This document shows, piece by piece, positions 57,433-64,000 of a stretch of 64,000 nucleotides of DNA (the first letter of the stretch is position 1; each line of letters opens with the position of its first letter). A program made the position numbers and the translations under genes. Below the pieces are notes generated by a model. The model was not told the DNA's origin. It did not search any database and was given only the letters and a program-made list of their open reading frames with translations. Source of the DNA: Endocalyx cinctus (Eukaryota; Ascomycota; Sordariomycetes; Amphisphaeriales; Apiosporaceae); the NCBI GenBank assembly GCA_001600455.1, contig BCKC01000001.1, forward strand, positions 6,517,418-6,581,417. The letters run 5' to 3'.

Positions 57433-60400
57433 AATCAATGGTAATCAATGATGAACATATCAATGAATTATATGATACATATAAAATAAAACGTATAGTG
57501 GAAGATATAAATGTAAATTACTACGATTAGATGTAGATGTAGACGGAGATATATATATCAAGCCAGCCAGCCAAATGCTTATACTAGGTACTTTTCTATA
57601 ATTACCAACAGAGTTCAGATGTTCGGAGTTTAGATGGTAAGGATAAGAACTACTTAAACCAGGAAAATTAAAAATAAAATAATAAAAAATGCGAGATGGG
57701 ATTTCTCGAATTTACACCGGATGCACCAATCTACGTAGGAATACTTCATGATCGTCATTTTGGAACGAAAGAAGGCATTTCTATGCATATAAAAAAATGG
57801 TGTAAAATAAATGTAGGTTTAGCTCTAGGGCCGACTTGAGGTTAAACAGGTCTGACCTACGATACAGACCACAAATCAACGTTGATATGCTTAATTCGGC
57901 GAACAGACAGGTTTGACGCGCAATCAAATCCCAAATCATGATGATCTCGTGGCGTCTATATTCCGATGAGGTACGTGCAAATTTCAGATTCGTACTCAGT
58001 ACTCAGTACTAGGCCTACTCAGTCCTATGTTAACTCTTGTACAATCATATCAATGTACCACCTACCGACACCGAATTCATTTCTCCCTTACACTAACATA
58101 AATTTCTGGATTTTTGTGTATTCTTTTGTTATTCACCGCATCCTATCGTTACCTGAATAAATTCTCCGAGGCTTGGCTATTGTGCCACTAAATTATTCAA
58201 GAATTCGAATAAAAAGAAACGAGAGGAAACGAAAAGTAGAAAAGCCCGTAATACTACTGCTACTTGTTTGACTGTCCTTTCTTTATGCCGAAACTAACGT
58301 GATTGTTTACTTGCTTGATCCGCTAGTGTAGTAAATACTATGTATACTTTGTCTCTGCCACCGCTCAGTCTCACTGTATTTGGTCCTTTGCATGCGTCTA
58401 ATGCACCAACCATCCCATCCATCCACTAACCAACAAGATAATAATATCTATACCTAGCCATGTAGAATGATGTGTTGCAGATGTACTCCGTATAGGATTC
58501 GGGTCATGCTACAAACCCCATATAAACAGGACCTAATTCATACCCACTCATGGGGCTCTGCACTACCAGACTACTTGGCTGGATCAATTCTTGGATTCCT
58601 GAACGGGCCAGGCCAGTAAAGACGGTACTATCCCACACCTATCCACAGTACGTAAAAGTCTTATGATACCAGAATGTACGCTACGCTACAAGCACGAACC
58701 TTTCTCCTAAGATCGCACCAATCGTGCTTAAACCCCCTAACACGAGGATGTCGAGATTTTGGTGGCGGGAACGGAACATGTCTGAGCGCCACCTCATCCA
58801 TTACCCAGCCGTCCGGCGTCAATAGACAGAATCTATTTCGTCGTTTACCAGAAATATATAATAACTCGTGAACTTGCAATCTCCAATCTTTACTGTAATA
58901 TGTATACGAATCATTTATTTCATTTCGCTCTTTTTAAAACCGTCTCCCTCTTTGTTCGAGACAATCGGTCCAATGTTGACTTTCAACCTTGTTCAGACTC
59001 GCAGAGGACCGGCGGCCTCGGTAATTCGCTGACCCTGGTATTGGCCATGTCACCTAGGGTACTTACATACCTGTTTAGGTAGGTATACATTCGGATAGAA
59101 TTTTTACATACGTATATACATACTATGTATACATATGGTACTGTGTATACAAAGAAAACATCTCTGCAAATGATTGCGATGATCTGATGATTAACTTGTT
59201 ACAAGTCGATTATGCTAATATACATAGTTGTGCCAGCCTTTGGCATATACGGGTCTCATCACACCCTATTGGCATCATCAAGTTCTCAATTCCCGATACA
59301 GTGTGTCAATATGACCTGATGACCTGACTTAACGTAAGAGACAAACTAGGTTAGCCCAGGGGATCCATTAACCGCCCGTATTCAGAAAAGGGGTCTTCTG
59401 TCCTAGTATATATGTACATAGTACTAATCGTATCTATTTTGGACGGCGCCTCAACGCTAGTTGTTTATTTTAATATTAGTAAAGATCGTCTCGTATTCTT
59501 CGAAAAAAGGATCTACAATTGCACATATGGGGATCCCCATTTATTGTCATTGGGCGTGACAGCTTTATGATTTCTTCTATTGAAGAATCAAGATATAAAA
59601 AAATACAGAGAACAGAAAACAGCATGAATCGAACCCAGTATAGCCACGCTTCAATTTATCCCAAAAAAAAAAAAAAGAGGAGCCTACGGCATACTACCGT
59701 TCCAGAGACCGGGTTTCTTCCAAGTTGAGATTTGTTTTCAGGGGGTTATCCCCGATAAAAAACCAAGTTTACAACGCAAGGATCGTTGGACCGTTTTATG
59801 CAGTGATTTATTTGTACAACAACATCCCGACGACGACACGGGATTTTTGACGATCACTGCTTCTTCTTCTTCTCCTTCTATTCCCGTTCTCATTCGGTCA
59901 CCTTCCACTATCGACGGCGTTCATTTAGTACGACACGAGAGCAACAGATACGAACTACGTCAAGGCCGTTTTCAAATCATCTGATTACGTAATCGTAATC
60001 GCATCTCGATCCCGTCAGCCCGCGCGGCTTGTATCATGACTGGAGGAACGAACCGAAATGAGCCTTTTCCCATGAGAAATAATAGCATTCCTTACACTAT
60101 ATTCAGGGACAGGTAGACTACTATTCGGCTCGGTCCTAGATAACCACGGACGGGAATGATTCGATCAGTCGACCGGACCTGATTTTCCCCCCCCAAAGAT
60201 AGATACCGATACAATGACGAAACCGTCTGTGTCCGCACTATCGAATACGAATCATATTTCGACGTTCTGCCCGTGCACACTCGATCATATTCGAAGCTGG
60301 CAAGAAAACCTTTGATAATCGGAAATGATTCCTTCGATAACCAATTATAACGGGGCATCGCCTTCACCCTGTTTAGGATTGGACTTCAAGTGGAGCTCTC

Positions 60401-61818
60401 TCTCAAATATTTTTTTTCTCCGGTAAATTAAATTCGAACTTAAGCTTCGTCATAACAGATCGATTCTCGGTCTTGGAACAGTATTTTCACCTGCCTAATA
60501 TTGCTTTCAGGATATACATAGTACATGATGTACCTCTTAGACCAACCGTTTGGATACAGATTCACCAACTCTAATACCTAGAATTAACCACAGAGTATAA
60601 CCTATTTTATTTGCTTGGGAAAGGAAGTAAGTTTGAGAACTTATCTGGATCACTTAGTCTTTTGTGATCAAGTAAGTAAACTTTATTATCTTGTCCGGAT
60701 ATGTTCCTTAAACGGAAATATGTTAGAAGATATCCCCATAAATAACAATAAATAGTAGATAATGAACAGGAAAAAAAAAAAAAAGAATCTACCTTTCTTA
60801 CGTCATCTAAATCATACCTAATACTAAGCCCAAAATAGAGTTTTTTATTTTTTTTTTTTGCAGCACAAACAGGGGTTAATTATGCGAACCCAAATAACGG
60901 TAGGGTCCGGGACGTCGGAGATCACGACCGAACTTCTACTCGCCTAGATCTGACATGGGAACGCGTTCAAGCTAATTACTTAGTTCGTACACCAATCCAC
61001 AAAAAGCTAAATATGTATTCCTTTCCAACCCCCATGTCCTAACATTTTTCTCAATGCCGCACATACATAGTACACGATCAATATTTCCAGAACTTAGACA
61101 AAAAAAAAAGAAGAAATAAAGTCAACGTTTAGTATGGAATAGTAGTATACGGTTTTACTGGTTCGCTAAAAAAAAAAAAATGGCTTATTTTTTTTTCTAA
61201 CCCGGAAAAAAAAAGTTGGTTGATAAGTTACAAAAAACCTGACTCCCTAGGTTGGTTTGGTGTAACGGGGAAGATACTACTAGGTACGAATCTGGACAAC
61301 GAGGCCGAGCATGATTAGGTCGAATCAGGGGTCCCGCCTTGAAATATATATCCACTACGCCGCTTCTTCTGAAGCCAAGCTGGCGTTTTTAATTATTTAC
61401 TTTTTTTCTCTCTCACCATTCCAACACTTCGCATCATACCGCATGGCACCCAGCTCCATAGCAGTGGTCCGCTTTAGGCTCTGTCGCTCCGAGCGTTAGT
61501 CTGTTATCGGGCCATATATGTGTGTGATTTCGTGCGTCGCTACCGGCAACGTCGAAGAGTGGAAGATATTGCAATATTGAATTTCCCCAGGTCGAAGAAT
61601 CGAATTTCTTGATTTCGATACCAATTAATCGACCTAAAGGATGCAATTATTATACGTGGTATATGTGTACATTGTATACTGGATATCACTACGCGCGCCG
61701 CCCTGCAAACTAGGTTCAAAATATGGAAATCGGGCCAGAAAGACGATATCTACAGTATATCCCATTCATCCGACTCTAGCCTTACACTACTCACTCTAGC
61801 CATCTCTGAGATACAATT

Positions 61819-61856
61819 GGAGTAGTATGGAGTAGTATGGAGTAGCATGGAGTATA
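61819..61856. repeat. GGAGTAGTAT short tandem repeat
   Basis: Four near-identical 10-bp units (GGAGTAGTAT, one with GCAT, the last truncated). Simple repeat in the gene-poor region. Confidence 0.7.
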
Positions 61857-62892
61857 GATCACCGTCTGACTCGCGTGCGCCAGCCTGTACGACCTTTCGA
61901 AGAGATCCGTATTAGAACGTGCTCTACACGGTCCATCTCGATGTGATTCAAAGATGGGAGTTCCTGAGTAAGTAGGTTCCCGATTCGGTACGCAAACAGA
62001 TTACCGTACCATTTCCGATCTTACTTTATACTTTCGTAAAAACAGAGAGTATGACAAATAAGACCGAGAAGAGCCTCTATTTCTTAACCCCTTTTTTCTC
62101 GCGGTAATATTTGTTTTATTTTCTTTTGGTATTGAGTACCTTTTAAGGCCGTTTCCAATAAGGTGTGCACTACGCTAGGAAGGAAATAATATATGAAGCC
62201 CCAATAGTTCTTGACCTCAAAAGGCTTGGCTTCAGGTACAGTTTACCTAGGTATTTATAGTCTGTTCTAGACTATGAAGCATGATGATTAAGATATAGAA
62301 GAGCTTTTCATCAATTTAAAGCTTCGAAACTCATCTCCATTTACCAAGAGAACCATGACATTGATTTTACATTTAAAGATGTCCCGCAAAATGGGTTTAT
62401 CCGACTGCCGTTCCAATAGGTGCAGTCAAAGCCCTGTGGACTTCAAACCAATTCACCTTAGGCTTAGATAAGCCTAGGAGAGCTTCCTGCGGAAAATTAA
62501 TCTTTTAGGTAAGCTGCGGGTATGCCAGTGCTGCCCCTCCATGCCCCATCACTACTACCCCGCGAGCCTTTTTTTTTTTTTTTTTCAAAACTCCATTGAG
62601 GTCTTAACGACATGTGTAATCTTACTGCTTATGGTAGATGATTGAATTGCTCAATCTATGTGAACCCATTACCAGTTACTCCGTATAGATTCTTTTATTC
62701 GAAGAAGGCATTTCTTATTTTTGTTATTACGTTTCTTCTCAGCTTCTATACATCTGATACGGCAATTCCCCCTAGGCGCCTCCACTAAAAATATTTGGGG
62801 TTTAAAAAAGAAAAGAAAGGATAAATCAATATAATTTTTTTACTATTTACTATCTTTTTTCTATCTCTCTTAAATATATTTACATATTCAGC

Positions 62893-63960
62893 ATGACTAA
62901 AGCACGGATCTCGGTATTGTAAGGCACTCTCGATATACATATGTTATATTTCACTATCACTCTGCTAATCACTATGCTTTCATTACAGATGCTCCGGTAA
63001 CGGAACGAATTTCCAGGCGCTGATCGACTCGTGCGCCTCGAGCGAACCCTCCAGCATACCGGGCGAGATCGTGAAGATGACGGTGAACAGGAAGGACGCG
63101 TACGCTGTGACGCGCGCGGAGAAGGCCGGGATCCCGACCGACTACTTCAACATGGTGAACAAAGGGTACCACGCGCGCGGCGAGAAAGACGCCGAGGTGC
63201 TGAGGAAGGCGCGGCTCCAATACGACGCCGCGCTCGCCGAACGGATACTGGCCGACAAGCCGGACCTCGTCGTCCTCGCCGGCTTCATGCACATCCTTAC
63301 CGAAGCTTTCCTGGCCCCCGCGAGAGCGGCTGGTGTCCCCGTGATCAATCTACATCCGGGTGAGTACTTCCTTTTTAACCGGTTTCCGCGTGTGTCATAT
63401 AGACAAGTACTCAAAAACGAGTATTCTCTTCCCGAGATTTGCGTCTTAACCCCCCCCTTCCCCCCAGAACCCTCTCGTCTCTAAGGGTGATAGCTAACTC
63501 AAATCCTCGGCTTAGGACTTCCTGGTACGCGAATCTATATGCAGAGACTTGTATATTATAACATCGTTAGCGCATAGAGGACTAACTCGGGATCGTATAG
63601 GCAAGTTTGACGGCGTAGGCGCTATTCAGCGCGCTTACGAGGCTTTCCAAGCCGGTACATTGGAAAACAATACAACTGGTATCATGATGTAAGTTCTTCC
63701 AACCCCATTCTGCCAGACTGACTGCTCGGTTTGTTACTCGTCGTAATATTCTAACGGTTTCGTGACAATGGGATAGCCACGAGGTGATTGAGAAAGTAGA
63801 TAGCGGGAAACCGATCTTGATCCAAGAGATTCAGATCAAGGAAGGCGAAAGCATAGACGAGTTAGAAGAGAGGATACATGGCTTCGAGCATGACCTTATC
63901 GTCAGAGCGACAGCGCAGTTGTCGAGAGAGATAGTGGCAAAAAAAGAATCAAAAACGTAA
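62893..63960 (+). CDS. ADE8: Phosphoribosylglycinamide formyltransferase (GAR transformylase), 225 aa
   Basis: Third step of purine synthesis: transfers a formyl group from 10-formyl-THF to GAR. Five exons: 62893-62918, 62989-63359, 63516-63524, 63601-63688, 63777-63960. Phases close to 226 codons with stop. Exon 1 gives MTKARISVL, joined to CSGNGTNFQALIDS, the phosphate-binding loop. The folate/catalytic region reads VVLAGFMHILTEAFL then NLHPG, supplying the catalytic Asn and His. The 9-nt third exon contributes Gly-Leu-Pro-Gly across its junctions and restores the family motif HPGLPGKFDG. The catalytic Asp is in VIEKVDSGKPIL. Stand-alone enzyme as in other fungi (PurN type), cytosolic. Without the microexon the LPG residues are lost while the frame is kept, so an automated annotation could easily miss it. 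Confidence 0.92.
63516..63524 (+). other. ADE8: 9-nt microexon of ADE8
   Basis: GACTTCCTG flanked by CTTAG and GTACGC. In phase it supplies the Leu-Pro of the conserved HP-x-LPG motif needed between exon 2 (ends CATCCGG) and exon 4 (begins GCAAGTTTGAC). Confidence 0.8.
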
Positions 63961-64000
63961 ATAGGTTTTTCATCTTGAATTCAAATCCAACCGAGGAGAG

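Larger units (their letters stand above)
55674..62892. other. Gene-poor region, 7.2 kb
   Basis: No supported gene between the divergent starts of the 882-aa gene and ADE8. It carries many poly-A/T tracts (for example 56108-56123, 59662-59675, 62571-62586), a TTTTATA microsatellite near 57405-57432, a GGAGTAGTAT tandem repeat at about 61819-61855 and scattered CCTAGG/TACCTA motifs. An open stretch at 59742-59984 (+) follows a good acceptor sequence but lacks a partner exon. ADE8 regulatory sequence must lie at the right end. Confidence 0.5.

Noticed and set aside
59615..59640. tRNA B-box-like GGTTCGATTC on the minus strand
   Set aside because: The flanking bases do not form a T stem, and no A box or cloverleaf is found upstream. 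A similar GGTTCGAATC near 43112 fails the same test.
1..64000. CRISPR arrays, insertion sequences, prophage or viral genes
   Set aside because: None seen, and not expected in fungal nuclear DNA.

Overview
The window is nuclear DNA from a filamentous ascomycete (Pezizomycotina, most likely Sordariomycetes; I cannot fix the genus). Four things point this way. Introns are short (mostly 50-90 nt) with GTRAGT-type donors, CTAAY-like branch sites and YAG acceptors. Two genes carry fungal HET domains. A PalC pH-signalling gene is present. Single-copy eukaryotic genes (ALG6, RIB4, ADE8, a MutL homologue) are separated by long AT-rich spacers full of poly-A/poly-T tracts. No rRNA, tRNA, CRISPR or bacterial-type operon was found.

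Left part (1-26.5 kb) is accessory in character: sparse genes and AT-rich spacers. In order it holds a Cys-rich membrane glycoprotein at the left edge, probably cut by the window (-); a four-exon FAD oxidoreductase (-); a secreted wall-type protein with an 18-bp tandem repeat (-); two HET-domain genes in tandem (+); a DUF3632-like gene (-); a five-exon rhodopsin/SAT4-type membrane protein (-); an alpha/beta hydrolase (-); and an RBR E3 ubiquitin ligase (+). A ~190-bp dispersed repeat occurs twice, once left of this set and once between the two HET genes.

Right part (27-64 kb) is mostly conserved housekeeping: palC (-) divergent from ALG6 (+); a 461-aa unknown (+); a Dal5/ACS-type MFS permease (-) divergent from an M19 dipeptidase-like enzyme (+); an ML-domain TRP-like membrane protein (-); a MLH2-type MutL homologue (-) divergent from lumazine synthase RIB4 (+); an 882-aa disordered protein (-) whose first exon I recover upstream; and GAR transformylase ADE8 (+) with a 9-nt microexon. 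A MITE-like inverted-repeat element lies in the MLH2/RIB4 shared promoter, and a 7.2-kb gene-poor stretch precedes ADE8.

The genes do not form one pathway. The functional themes visible are non-self recognition (two HET genes), ubiquitin signalling, ambient-pH sensing (PalC), N-glycan assembly (ALG6), membrane transport, mismatch repair, and purine/riboflavin biosynthesis. Exon joins below were worked out by hand from reading frame and splice motifs. Where phases close exactly I treat them as strong; elsewhere I say so. Family names come from motif recognition, not from a database search.
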